Of a DNA stretch of 64,000 nucleotides, positions 12,590-26,600 are shown piece by piece. Positions within the stretch are counted from its first letter, which is position 1; each line of letters begins with the position of its first letter. Under the pieces are notes generated by a model. That model was not told the origin of the DNA, did no database searches, and saw only the letters and a program-made list of their open reading frames with translations. The stretch covers positions 12,214,001 through 12,278,000 of the forward strand of contig OY755178.1 of assembly GCA_963576735.1 (NCBI GenBank), written 5' to 3'. Both the position numbers and the translations under genes were made by a program. The stretch is from Bedellia somnulentella (lineage: Eukaryota > Arthropoda > Insecta > Lepidoptera > Bedelliidae).

Positions 12590-12715
12590 CGTTCACGCGG
12601 TAAATGCCCGAAGGGATGGCAAAGGTATTCATATTTCTAAACATCACTAAATTTCGGTCACCTGATGTTCATAATATCCACGTATTGGTTACACAGCGAC
12701 TTGATAGGGGGCAAC
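12590..12715 (-). mobile_element. F2 SINE 3' fragment, old
   Basis: + strand view: CGTTCACGCGGTAAATGCCC, CACCTGATGTTC, GATAGGGGGCAACC, all mirror parts of F2. Confidence 0.55.
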
Positions 12716-14575
12716 CTATCTATAGTCTCAATATCAGATAGTAAAATAAAACCACGTTATTATTATTATTATTATTTATTTTCCATATTCTCCAATAGGA
12801 AACTCGACATATATAAATCGACGCCAGCGCCGAAGTTTTTAAAACTGCAGACTATATAGGTATAGATATGAAATAACTAATATTGAAACTGAATTACATA
12901 TAAAATAAATATAAGTACGTATTGTGAATATTTCTAGAGTTCTAACTAATAGTTATACACTTTATATTCATTGTAAAATAATTAAGTAGCCATTAGGAAC
13001 GATCTTAGAGTATAGATAAACAAGTGATAAGTTATGTGATGTGATATTAACTGATGGTGAATATCACACCTATGATTATAAACGTAGAGAAATATTATTT
13101 TGTTTTAACCTTTAAAATTTTGTTGTTGTATCTATTATACCTATACATACCATGGTTATTAATATACTAAGAAAAAAAACATTCACAGAAGTTACCTATA
13201 ATGTCATGGTTATATTAAGGATATTTTGTCATTTCATATCACAACATATTGTACTTAAGCCGTATATTAAATACAATTTTAAATATTTGTACGAAGCGTT
13301 TTTTTTATAAAACCTTATACTAAATACATTCGCAATTACTAAAGTATTCTTAATACATATTTTCAATATCACATTTTTTTCAAGGATGTAAAATTATCCC
13401 ACATTCAATCTAAACTCAATTGTTACTAATACATCATTTATTATTACAAACTAAAAGCTTTGAACTGATTTAGCGTATCGACTACTGTTTTACAAGCAGA
13501 AACTGAAGGAACTGTTGCATCCAAGTATTAAATAAAATGAGAGTTTACTGTACTACGATCGTTTAAATATATTTAATATAATAATAAATATAATTTTAGC
13601 CAAATTTGATAGCAATTACAGACGATCTCATTAATGCACATTACAACTTTAAAGTGTCAAAGTAATTTAAAGGTAACGTTTTAGGAAATTTTAAGTATAA
13701 AAATTCCAGAGGCAACTTATACAAGTTGAAAAAATGAGAACTAAATATGGAAACTAAAACTTATCACAAATTGCTCTTTCCTCGAAAAAGTCTTTGATTT
13801 TAAAAAATTCGTTATTAAAGTAAGACTTACTATAACTACACTCCAATTCACAAATTAATATTAAATTTCAATAAATAAATACAGTATTAACACTATGTCA
13901 CTATGTATTTAACAAAGACTGAATATTAAACCAAAGTTGCTATTTCGATTCCAATAATAAATACATACATTGATATTACAACTTTAAGTGTGTTTGCATC
14001 CATTTTCAGCCAACTAGTAGCCAGCTAAAATTAGATTTATTTTCATACCCAACTTTACTCATAGCAAATACGTTTTATAATACAATGTTTCGTCTCAAAT
14101 TTCGTTGCCGTATTCTATAAGTATTTTTAATGTTTTGTTTTTATTCATAGTATAACTTTTAGTAAATATTTAGCAAAGTTAAAACCCTGTATATTGAGTC
14201 AAGCTAGGTTAACTCATTTGGCATTTCGAGATTGTATAGCAGCAACGGATGATATATAAATTATCGCCATAATAATACATGTCAATGTTGAGATTACGAA
14301 ACAGTACTCAAAATTTGATGTACATTCTGATATAAAATTTTAATTATTATTAAGAATTTACTGTTTTATACAAGGTTACAAAAAATAAAATGACGAACAA
14401 AGCTGCTACCATATCTATGGCTGCTTCTTAAATAAGTCAAAACATAATGAATGAATACCTTGGAAGACTGAAAGTTTGAATATTATCAGTAGTTGGATGT
14501 TGTTTTTTTTTCTGTTTTTTCTTTCTATTTTTTAAGGATGCTCGTAATACGTCATTACGGTTATTAAACTATAAT

Positions 14576-14654
14576 TTACGGTAACGGTTCGGTTTCCGCT
14601 GATGTCACTAAGATGGCCGGCTTCTTATCTGTTATGTGATTTTCGCTGGGAGAT
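14576..14654 (-). CDS. Kir gene 2, terminal coding exon G
   Basis: The acceptor is ATATATTTTCAG/ATCTCC. The AA left by exon F plus A makes Lys; the frame then reads [20 protein letters not shown]... for 25 residues to TAA at 14578-14576. The exon is short, but acceptor quality, phase match and an in-frame stop right after a coding-like stretch all agree. The alternative is that translation ends at the TAA overlapping the exon F donor. Confidence 0.6.
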
Positions 14655-17600
14655 CTGAAAATATATCACTATTAGTCATATTATTTTGCACTATTCTTTA
14701 GGTACACAGTAATGGATGTAATATTGACAAAATAAGTCTGGTAGATTCTGGTAGAAATTAGCTGTGTAGTTTCGGCTTAGAATAGCATTACCCCATTTCT
14801 TCCGGTGGGTGTACGTAAGAGGCGACCAACGGTATTGGGGCTTTTAAGGTATTTTTAGGCGATGCGGTTGGAGACCTTTACTTACAACCTTTCTCATCAC
14901 CTAACCTTTAATTCACCATCTTTTCCCCACGCAAATTCCAATAGTGGCTGAGGAATTTCTAATTTCTAATTATATTAATATATAATAATGAACTGCTAGG
15001 CAAAGGTGAATATAAATCCTACCAATAATAATTTCATGTAAAACCATCTGGCTCGTACTGTGAAAAAGTTACCAAATCTCATATAGAGCCATGCTTTTAA
15101 CTCTACAAGGCCTATCTTCACAAACTTTACATCTATGGCCAAATCTTACTACTAATAAGATAAGTTCAAGCTCTTTCAGGGGACATATATGAGCTGTTAG
15201 TTTTTTTTAATACTTACTTCTTTATTCTATTCTTATCGTCCACCTTCTCTCCATTAACAACCTGACTGATTCCATTCGGCATCATTATATGCTTCTTCAT
15301 ATTCGCGTGACTGTGACTTCTGTGAATATGGCCCGGAACTTCGGTCATTTGGCTATGATTTTTCGGCAAATTTGGCTCTGTACTTGGAATATTTCTAGAT
15401 AAATCCACTCCACTATCCACTGCTAAGTGGCTGCTACTTTGATTCCGGTTTTTCTCGTTAATGTGGTGGACGAAGTTGTTTTGGGCCATTAAGCGGTTTT
15501 CTCTGGCGCGCGATTCAGGAATCTTGATTTCTATGTGCTCGTCCAGAGACATTGAGTCTACGGAACTGAGGTCTAATGTGTCGTTGGAGAATGTTTTAGG
15601 AATCATTCCTAACATTCGATCTGAAAGAAGTAATTGGTTTGTTAGTTTTGTTGTTTATATTACACAAATCTTAACAATCATCAGAACTTTGAAGGACCAC
15701 AGGATCGTCTACCGCTCAGGACAATCCGAGGTTATTTAACCTCGTAGTAAAGGGGAAATTTTACAGTCTTGAGAGTAATATCACAAAAGTCATGAATTTG
15801 AATTGGAGTAGGTTATATTATTTAAAATTAATAGAAAAGGGTAAAAAGTAAATAAGTATGCCCGGAGCGGCGGGTGAACGTGTCATATTCATATTTTAAT
15901 GTATGCTCATTTTTATAGTTTAAATAAGGGCTAATAACACCGTGTTACTACTACACACGTATCTACTACGTATTAAAAGGTGATAGACTTGCATTTCTTC
16001 ATTGTGAGTTTACCACCTAGAAAAAACTGGATATTTCGGACAACAGGTAACGGAATATATTATAACGCAAAGACTTTATCCAACAATATTTTCACAACTC
16101 AATTTCCAAAAGTGGCTGATTGTAAATACTGAAGCTTTGGCTTGTATGTATGTATGTGTATGCGTAGACTTACTCAAAAGTTGTAATTAATATACGGATC
16201 ATGAAGTATCAAAGCTATAAAATTGATCACTATTTAGAATTTCGAATTTTGTATTCTGGAAGCTCTGGCTACCCCTTCTAGGGACAATTAGCCGTGAGTA
16301 TATACATGTATGTAATATTTTTCTCTCTCACATTCTGAAATATTATATAACTAATATATATATATAACTTTTGATATTATTATCATCTGCATGCGCAAGT
16401 ATTTTACTCTAAAAGTATGTCAGTTCATTGATAAATTTATTGCTTCGCGTTTGGGCAATAAATAACAGTGTGAACGTACTTAAAATATCTGTGTTATTTA
16501 TTTTTTACTTGGCATAAGTACAGGGTGATGACACCACGAACGATGCAAAGACCGAGTGCCACAAATATAAAATGAGTCGCCAAATTTAAGCGTTTGATAT
16601 TTACGGATAGTGTCTGATATAACGGTAATAGTTAGCATGTGTAGGTATATACTTTACGTTTGGCTTACTGGGATTGCAGGTCCAAAGGAACGGTAGGAAT
16701 CTAATCACCTAAGATTTGAATATACTTATTTACAGTATTCATGACTCATGAGTATTCAGGCTGTGTAGTGTCGGCTTAGAATAGCACTACCCCATTTCTT
16801 CCAGTGGGTGTACGTAAGAGGCGACTAACGGAATTGGGGCTTTTTAAGGGATTTTTGGGCGATGCGGTTGGAGACCCATCACCAACAACCTTTATTCTAC
16901 CATCTTTTCCCCACTCAACTTCCAAATGTGGCTGAGGAATTTATAATTTCTCAGCTCTGGCTACCCCTTTTAGGGATTTATAGACGTGAGTATATGTATA
17001 CCAACCGTGATAGCCCAGTGCGTCGAACACTCAGTTATCGTGCAAACAACTAGTGTTCAAATCCTGGGTCGGGCCTACACCAATTTGTCTTTTCTAAAGA
17101 CATATGTGTGGTTAATTTATCATGGTTGTTAACGGTGAGGGAAAACATCGTGAGGAAACCCACATGGCTGAGTTGTACTTAGTCATGTGACAGTGTATTC
17201 ATACAAAACGGCGATAGGCCTGCCCCCTATCACGTGAGTAACAATTTCAACACTTCACTTCACTGTCCATGCAAAACGTGGGTACTTTGAACAACAGGTG
17301 ACAAAGTCACGTGATGTTCAGAAGTATTAATAACTCTGCCAACCCCTTCGGGGATATTCGGCGTGAACGTATATGTTATGTTATGTTATTATATATGTAT
17401 GTATGTATGTAGTATTCATGAATGAAAGATTTCAGAACATTGACTAATTTAGCAGAAGTCTCAAAAGTGTAGTCAGTTGCAAATTGACCGAAATTGTGGT
17501 TTTGGCCACAATAGTGGCGCTAGTTATAGGTACTGGATACCCGACAATTTGAAAGTATGAAAAGGCGTTACAGGTAAGGTGATGGAAGTATGTGGTGTCA

Positions 17601-20600
17601 GAATGGTGGAAGCTAATAGGTATGGTGAGGTAAATATATAGTAGCGAAGTTGTAAATATATAGTATCCCTTTATATATTTTTCCATATATTTTCTAATCT
17701 TTAGGGTACTAAAATCAGCAGTCCTGGGAACCTACATACTGAGTCAGCACCATTTCAGCATATCTTTAATTATGAAACTTCTACTATATAATTTTAATAT
17801 TTTTGTTCATGAAAACCTCATGTGGGTATTATTACTATTAAATAAAGGAAAGAAAAATTTCGACACTGGCGGGAATCGAACCCGTGACCTCGGGTATATA
17901 ATCGCGGGTTCGATTCCCGCCAGTGTCGAAACTTTTCTTTCATCTGTTTATTAGTGAACTTCTACTATGTTTAATTTTATTTATGTTCCAATTAAAATCC
18001 CTACCTAATTTCTGCGACGTAGACATGGTGGCTCGCAGCTCGTCCAGCTGCTTGGCGGAGCACAGCGGCGTGTCCACCTCGTACGTGTTGTTGAAACGCA
18101 TGTAGTCCACCTGCAAATGTACATTATCTCTGTAAGAACGGTGGGTACCTTATTCAGGAGTGATTAAAATATTTACATTTCTTATATATTTGCTGTGTAA
18201 ACCGACACGGCTTAGAATAGCACTACCCCATTTCTTCCCATGTGTGACGAGGCGACTAAGGGTATTGGGGCTTTTTCAGTGAATTTTGGGCGATGCAGTT
18301 GGAGACCCATCACCAGAAATATTTACTTTACAATCTTTTCCCTACTTAACTTCCAAATTGGCTGAAGAATTTTCTTTCTTCAGGTATTTATAGCCTTGAG
18401 TATATGTATGTATGTATTTACATACATAATTCACAACTTAAATTAATATCTCTTTATACAAAATCATTCCGTTACTAACTGACTGACAGACAGACATCGC
18501 AGAGCTTAAAGGGCTGGATTTAAAGACCTAAAATTTGCCAGGTAGATAGTTTTAGAGCTTTAAATGAACACTAAGAAAAGAATTCCCTAATATTGCTACG
18601 GGAACGACAATTACTGTAAATTTAAGTTTATATGAAATTTCTGCAACTTTGACTGTATCATGCTATGCTAAATGTTAATAATGTTTTAAATGTTATTTTT
18701 GTTACTAACATAGGTATTTAAGTTTTTGTGATTGTGATTACTAACAACTATATGGATGAATAATCTGAAATAAATGATTTTGATTCAATTATGCTATCAT
18801 GTTGCAATAAATTGTGCTTCAGATGAGCACTAAGAACTGAACTCACTAAAATTCCGATAACAACGGGAATTCCGGGCGATTGAAGTTTATATTAAAAATC
18901 TGCAATTAATATTCCATCATATTATTTTTTTTAACAAAGAGTCCTCTATAGATACAAGGAAACATTACAAAAGAGAGGTTAAAGATTTTATGAAACTTCT
19001 ATTATTTTTAGTCATCTATTTCATATATATAGTTAATGTCATTGTAATTGATAAGGATTACTCGGATTAAATATAAAGGCCTTAAAATTTTGGTGATGGT
19101 GGTAGCTTTCCTGAGATTGTAAACTGTTTCCATGCTGATGAAGTCGTGGGCAAAAGCGTATTTATATATCCGCACTTCGATACTGAGATAAGGTGACTGT
19201 TTACTTTTAAGTATTGCGTACACGATATTTTTTATTACACTGTTTTATCTTATTACTGTTTAGCCGAGTTCTTTAACCTTTACAGTCCACGGAACAAGTA
19301 AGTTGAGGTGAATTTTATATTTTTTTTCTTTAAATAATAATATCGCTGTGTAGTGTCTTCGAATAGTACTAACCTATTTGTTCACGTGGGTGAGGAGACC
19401 AAGGGTATTGTGGCTTTTTAAGTGATTCTTGCACACCACTAATCATAAAACAGCCCTTTTTCAAAATGAATTTCTTAATCTGCCGCTCTGGCTAGGGGTA
19501 GCCTTTTGGGATGTATAGTCATGTGTAGGTATATCTATGTAATGCAATTGTTAATGTGAAGCATGGTCGCCGTGCTAAGTAAGTGAAGCGATAAAGAAAC
19601 TTGTAGGAATATATTTAATAATTCAAAATTCAGACAAAATGGTGGTCTCCTAACGGCCCGTGAAACAAGTTAAAAAACTCTGCAGCATACGAAAAGACTT
19701 AACTGAGTTTAAGCGCACAGTTTTATTGATGTATTTTATTTTATTGTAGATATGACTTTAGAAACTGACTAATTTGCAAGTCTGAGTTTTATGTCTTGAA
19801 CAGCCATTAAAGGCTAGTTTTTGCGGTCAATTTTACCACAGTCACGAGTGCGACTATTATATTAAGACGAATGATTTCACGAACATTCCATTATTCAAAC
19901 ATGATTTATAGATGTTGTTAACCTGACAGCGAAATCTAGCTTCAATGGCTGATTTAGATTGGTCTCCGAGTTTTATTGTGATTATTACTATCGACTCGAT
20001 TATTTAAAGAAAGAAAAAAAACATATTCATTACAACAATAAAAAAAAGACAGTTACACTCACATATATTTAGAAACAATTAACAATCAACATAAAGAGAG
20101 TAAACGTAAATTTCATTAGAAAATAATAATAATAATGCAAAAACAGAAAATCAACAATGGAATACATCACAGTCAACACAGATATACATTGAAAATAAAG
20201 ATATCCATTAAGAAATTTACTCGTACTAAGTTAAGTATCTAATGCTGCATGCCCAGATTCTCAGGGACACCTATTTTACAGATTGAAACAGCATACAGGG
20301 GTTATATATAAGAAATGATTAGAGCAGAGGCTTATCAGAAACAAAGTGGCGATTGAAGATAGTGTCTGCTTACTACAATGGGAATTTATGGCGTAAGTAT
20401 AAGTTAGTAAGTATAATAGAAATAAAGTATATAACTAATATCGCATATGATAACTTTTACTTCTACCTAGTACTTCTAACAATTACTAAAATGTGAGTTG
20501 AGAACGAACAGTACATGATGGTAAGAATATTCAAATATCTGAAAAGTTGTATATTTTTATATGAATATATTTTTAATTAAATGATGATGCGGTTATTTCA

Positions 20601-23600
20601 CACAAGATTGATTTTTGGCATTATGCCAATAGACCGTTGGTTACCGTGATTTGCGTCAAATGAACTAATACATACAATTTAAAAAAGTATATTAAAATTA
20701 CGATGTGTCGTAAACATTTATAACACCTTATCTAGTTATAGAACGAAAATAGATGGACTAGGAAATCCACTAAAACCACATGTTATCTCGAGGGCACTCA
20801 ACTCGTGTAGAAAATAACTGATAATTGTTTTAACATAAAGCCTATGTATTCCTCTAAAAAAAACTAGACTAGTGAGTAATAGGAGAAAAAAATATTAAAA
20901 CGTGAGTGTTTGATTTCAAGTTAATAATGGTTATAACTTCTTTGTATCATTCATGTAAGAATAAGTATATACATGGAATAAGTATTTCAATTCGATGGGC
21001 ACTGAAATGCTAATGCAGTAAATTGTTTTGAATTATTTAACTAAACGACGCGACGTGTTTTTTTTATAAAATATTCGAAATTAATTCTATTATAGTTTTC
21101 ATATGAAGTTTTAATAAAAACTGTCATATATTTTTTATTTTATTTACAAGATCTTAGTAATCTTTGGTAATAGTAGCGCTACGTATTACGTATACGTAAA
21201 AGTTTATAAATAATATTTAACCAGATTATGTTGTAAAAGTTTTAGATAACCTATGGATCATTGTACCTCACTGTAAACTGTTAGATCATATTATTATTTT
21301 TCTAAATTTGTGTTTGATGTTCAATAAAGAGTTATTCTATCATGTTATTCCATGGACGTTATATAGTCAGTTACTTTAGCAATTATCAATGAACGTCAAC
21401 TCATACTATAATTAATTTATTCATCAGAAGGAAACTAATTAATGGGTGCAATTAGTAATGCGAGTAAACAAACAATATATGGACAAAGGGCAAGTAACTA
21501 AATGATTTGATTTAATTTGCTATTCGCATTATGGTGATGCGTCTAATAACTGGATTTAAACGTGTAAAGATTTAAAGTAAATTTTCTATTTAATTGACAT
21601 TTTATAAAGATAAATATGTACATATGTATAAGTTTAAGTCGGGTGATATTTGACTCATGAACCCACAAAAAATGTGCATTGGCATCGTGAAAGATTACCG
21701 TCTGCTGCCAAGGCAGTACAAGGAATTGGAAAGAACTTTGTGGAAACTGACCATTCAGCATATTTACATTTACATACGTAGACTAACGGCTATCGATCCT
21801 AAAAAAGGGAAAGGCACTGCTTAAAAATTATAAATTCTTTAGCCACCTTTGGAACAATCCCACACTCAGCTCCAAAAACCCTTAGTCGACCCTCTTACGA
21901 CTCCCGCAGGAACGAATGGGTTGGTTTAGCACCCGTTCAGTAGTAAGTGGTTATTAGCTGTGATATTCAAAGCCACTACGCTGAACGACCTAAGATATTT
22001 ATCCCATTTTCAATGTATCATCTTACCTCATATTCTCCAGTATCCTTTCTGAACGTCACCATGGTTTCAAACCGATGACCCCACAGTACTTCCGATGGCA
22101 AGAAACTGCTTCTGGCTTGAGTTGTCATACCAGTAGACTCTATTACACCCTCTGGAAAATAATGGTATGAGACGTTAAATAATCTGCGCAGACTAGACAA
22201 AATAATAAGGTAATAGACCTTTATGAATAATTGATAAATACATCGATTAGAACACCCGTTATCGTGCAAACGACTAGTGTTTGAATCCTGGGACGGGCCT
22301 ACACTAATTTGTCTTTTCTAAAGACATATGTGTGGTTTATTTATCACGGTTGTTAACGGTGAGGGAAAACATCGTGAGGAAACCCACATGGCTGAGTTGT
22401 ACTTAGTCATGTGACAGTGTATTCGTACAAAACGGCGATAGGCCTGCCCCCTATCACGTGAGTACACTGTCCATGCAAAACGTGGTTGACAAAGGTGACA
22501 AAGTCCCGTGATGTTCAGAAGTATTAGTACCTCTGCCAACCCCTCCGAGGATATTCGGCGTGAACGTTTATGTTTATTACATAGATTAGATAGTCTGTTA
22601 TTTATAAGCATATATTTCTGTTTTGTAACCGATGGTTGAATAAAGTAACGGTGTTTATAAAAAGTGATATGTCTTAAGCTGTATAGAATTGTATAAAAAA
22701 AACATGATATCGTATTATATTTGAGATATTAATTGAAAACTTAAGTGTCAACTATTATCGGGATATGATTTCTCTAATATCTCAGATCAGTCACATCTGT
22801 GATTCAAGTCAGTCACTTAATATTCTTATAATGTAGAGGCATCTTTTTCTTATTCGCTCATAATATAAACGTTCACGCCGTTTACCCCCGAAGGGGTTGG
22901 CAGAGGTACCAATACTTCTGAACTCACATGGCAGCGCCATCTAGTGTCCAGAGAAGGTACCCACGTTTTGCTTAGACAGTGTACTCACGTGATAGGGGGC
23001 AGGCCTATCGCCGTTTTGTACGAATACACTGTCACATGACTAAGTACAACTCAGCCATGTGGGTTTCCTCACGATGTTTTCCCTCACCGTTAACAACCAT
23101 GATAAATTAACCACACATATGACTTTAGAAAAGACAAATTGGTGTAGGCCCGACCCAGGATTGGAACTCACGCCCTTCTGTTTTCGGGCGGGTGTTTTAC
23201 CCACTGGACTATCATGTCGCTCATAATATACTAGGAAAAGGCACTCTATGATCATATAACAGTTTTTTCGACAGATTCTATCGCAGCGTACCAGTAGGTA
23301 GTCCAAGAAATCTGCCAATTTTTAACGCCGTCACATATCCAGATGGAATTTGCGATATCAACTGGAATATCACGTTTTAACTAAAAATACTCCAGACATG
23401 TCCTCGATCGAAGTAGTCGGCGGCAAACGACCAAAATTATGTCACGGAAGTGCCAACAACATCTGTTCTTTTAGTAACCCGCTACATTCGGAACAAATAC
23501 GTCATTTCAGATATAATTGACTAAGAAAATATAGACTGTTAGGGCAGAATATCGTTGTTGGCAGAATAAACTATTTCTTGGTTTATCCGGTATAGTACAA

Positions 23601-26600
23601 CGTATATGTACCCAATATATATCATCATAGAGTTTATAGCTCATATATACATAAAGGACATCCTCATAGAAAGAAACTTGTCTACCCTGGGTAAGGTAAT
23701 TAGGCCATAATTTACTGGCGATGTGGAGAATCATCAGGTACTTCAGCTTGTTATATTTTTATCAGTCTAGACTAAGTGATTGCTTCTTCCCCCGATTGAA
23801 ACCCAAGAACTGTGTCTATCAGTCTGTAGGACATCGGATGAAATAAAACGTTATGTACGTATAGAAGTTTATTCTAGAATACACATTAAATATACAAATC
23901 CTACTCAATGATCTCTACTGTTTCATCTGCCATTCTATACTTTCTAAGATAGTCCAAGTACAAAAATATTAAACATGATAAGAAAAGAACGTTATATACA
24001 CACGTGTTACTTTATTTAGGTATATAATATTAGATACTAGATAGTGGATGATAGTTGTGCCAAATTTCAAGACAGTTTGAAATATGACTAATTAAATTAA
24101 TTTGATGTAAGAACTTTATAAATTAAACAGAACTGTCATCGCAATTTTACGAAACACGATAGCTGCTCGTGCGAATATCATTCTGTAGAATAAAGACTCT
24201 GTTCATATTCAGTGACTATGATTTGTTTAGTTAAAATTTGAAGCAAAAAGGAAACGTTCTATAAATATGTGCTATATCAACTTCGTGGTTTTGAATATGT
24301 TTACGCGATCGGGCTATTTAAGTTTTTTTCGAGAAAGTTAGTTCGTAAATTTTGCATACAATAAATTGTCATCGCTGTAGCAGGACAAATGCATACTCTT
24401 TTATCATTATGTTTGCCTCAGATCAGTTTGCTATACGAGTACTTATGAAATCAGAATGGAAAAATGTTTGCAGTTTGAACAAGTTTCATAACCTAAGGAC
24501 ATAATACGTGTAAGTGCCCTTAGTCAGTAAAGATAACGTAAATAAATCAATGAATACACAAAAGAAGAACAATGGCAAGAAAAAGATGGCATGGTACCTA
24601 ATTAAAAGATAAATACCTAATAGATAATATGATATTTTATTTCAAGCTGGAAAAAAAACTAAATTAACTGTGACTACATGAAAACACAGATTTGACGAAC
24701 TTTAAAGCTATACCTTAGGATAGACCAAATTACGTAGAGCCATAAATTATTGTATGTGTTTCTTAGGTAGTTTTACTTACTACTATAATAATTATGTTTA
24801 CTTACCTAACATAACTACAATTTCGAATCTTTCCCTCAGCATGTCAGAAGCAGATAGGTTGTAAAGTGGCGATTTTTCGTTGATCTTATGGACTATGGTC
24901 ATCGGCCAGATGAACATCAACCGGTCTTCTTCGCCGTCTGCCCCGACCTTCAACTCTTGCTGATAGAAAGGTAGAACTTCTCCTTCTCGTGTTATCTATA
25001 TTTTAATATTATATTTATTTAGGTTCGGATTTTAGGATTAAAAGTTTGCTTAAAGCTGGGTATTCACTATGTTCGCGAATTTCTATCGAGTTAACGTTTA
25101 TGTTTGCATTTAATGATTTTGATACGGCTGAAACTTTCGAGGTAACGATTTGAGAAAACTTGCCTGAAGGGGGTCTTCTCTTCAAGACGACAGAGATATT
25201 CTCCTCTGTACATTTTCTTATTATTCGTAAAATATATTGGTATCGCACTCGCCACCTCCAGGGTCAAACGAAGGTTATTAAAAATGTTTTATACTTTTTT
25301 ACAATTTACATTATTATGGTATTTACCAGTCCAAAACAACATTTTCATAGCTTAAACAACAGCAACAAAACCTATTGTTGAATACCATAATCAATTTAGT
25401 TGTCTAAATCCGAATCTTCGTTTCAGGAGAGCGCGACAGAAATTCATATAATAGGATTAAGAAGACATGCTAGCAAAATCATCGTTATCGCCTTGAAGAT
25501 TAGATCTCTTGTACCTCTTTGGCTCAAAATACGTGACAAAAAGAAACGCGACGAGCAAGCTCGTGAAGCTCTGTAACGCGAGAGGTTCGCAAACATTGTG
25601 GACCCTATTGGACACCAGACTTAAATTGTTATCAGGAAGCTGCATAGCAATCTAGCAATACAAATTAAACATAGTTTTTATAATAGAACTCAATAAGGTA
25701 AATAAAATTTGGCTACACTATACAATAATAGAAACACTAACTACCCGTTACCACAAACTTTTTAGATATTAGTTGGTTCTGTACGTTTTAAGATTAACAT
25801 AACTGCGGAAAACTTAATCTTGCTCCTCCTAAATCTTAGACCTCATAGCATTGTAAAAACCGCAGTAGCACAAAGTAAAATGTTAAGAATTTCAAATAGG
25901 TACGTAGTTTGTTAATAAAGCCTAGACTAGTACAGCAGATGGCTTTTCAAAATACAATTAATTTCGGCACAATAAAGTTAAAAAATAAATTAAAATAAAA
26001 CAAAATATTTAAGTAAGAGAGAAAGAATACATTTAAAAATAAGCTGTTTTACTGTCCTTTTCGTATCCATTAGAAACTCTACTGCCAGACATAAAGCAAT
26101 AAAACTTAGCATTGTACTTTTTTGTCTTCAAGTCGATATTAAGCCATAATACGGTATTATTTATTTCCCACTCAATGAGATTTAATATTAATTGCATTAC
26201 GTTATCTTTATTGAAATTTAAATAATATACGTGTTCTTTTTAATATAAAACAACGAAATATAAGCAGTTTTGACGCGAAAAGCAAAATACAAAGCACTCT
26301 ATGTTAGAAACTACATGCACCAACGCAAAAAAAACTTGGGAATGGAAGTTAGAATGTGCGAAAAAGCATACACTTTATAGTGATCTCCGTAGATGGGTCT
26401 AATACATACAAAATTAAAACATCGAAAATGCAAAGATAAAACAAATATTTATACAAGTAATTTAAAGGGACACGAACAGTACCTTTTTCCGAATTAGTTG
26501 ACAGCGAACATGCGCTTCTAGTATGTGAGACTTCCGAATGTCACCCACTCTAAACAGGAGGCAAAATTCTCCGTCTCTCAGACATATCACTGCGTTCCTC

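Larger units (their letters stand above)
11638..14575. other. Gap between convergent Kir genes
   Basis: About 2.9 kb of AT-rich sequence containing the 3' UTRs of both genes. It holds one degraded - strand F2 fragment (12590-12715), an (ATT)n run near 12760, and an AATAAA on the - strand at 14140-14145 that could end the - gene. No other coding segment was seen. Confidence 0.7.

Noticed and set aside
15461..15739. + strand 92-codon open frame
   Set aside because: It is antisense to Kir exon F and its flanking intron; no splice or start evidence.
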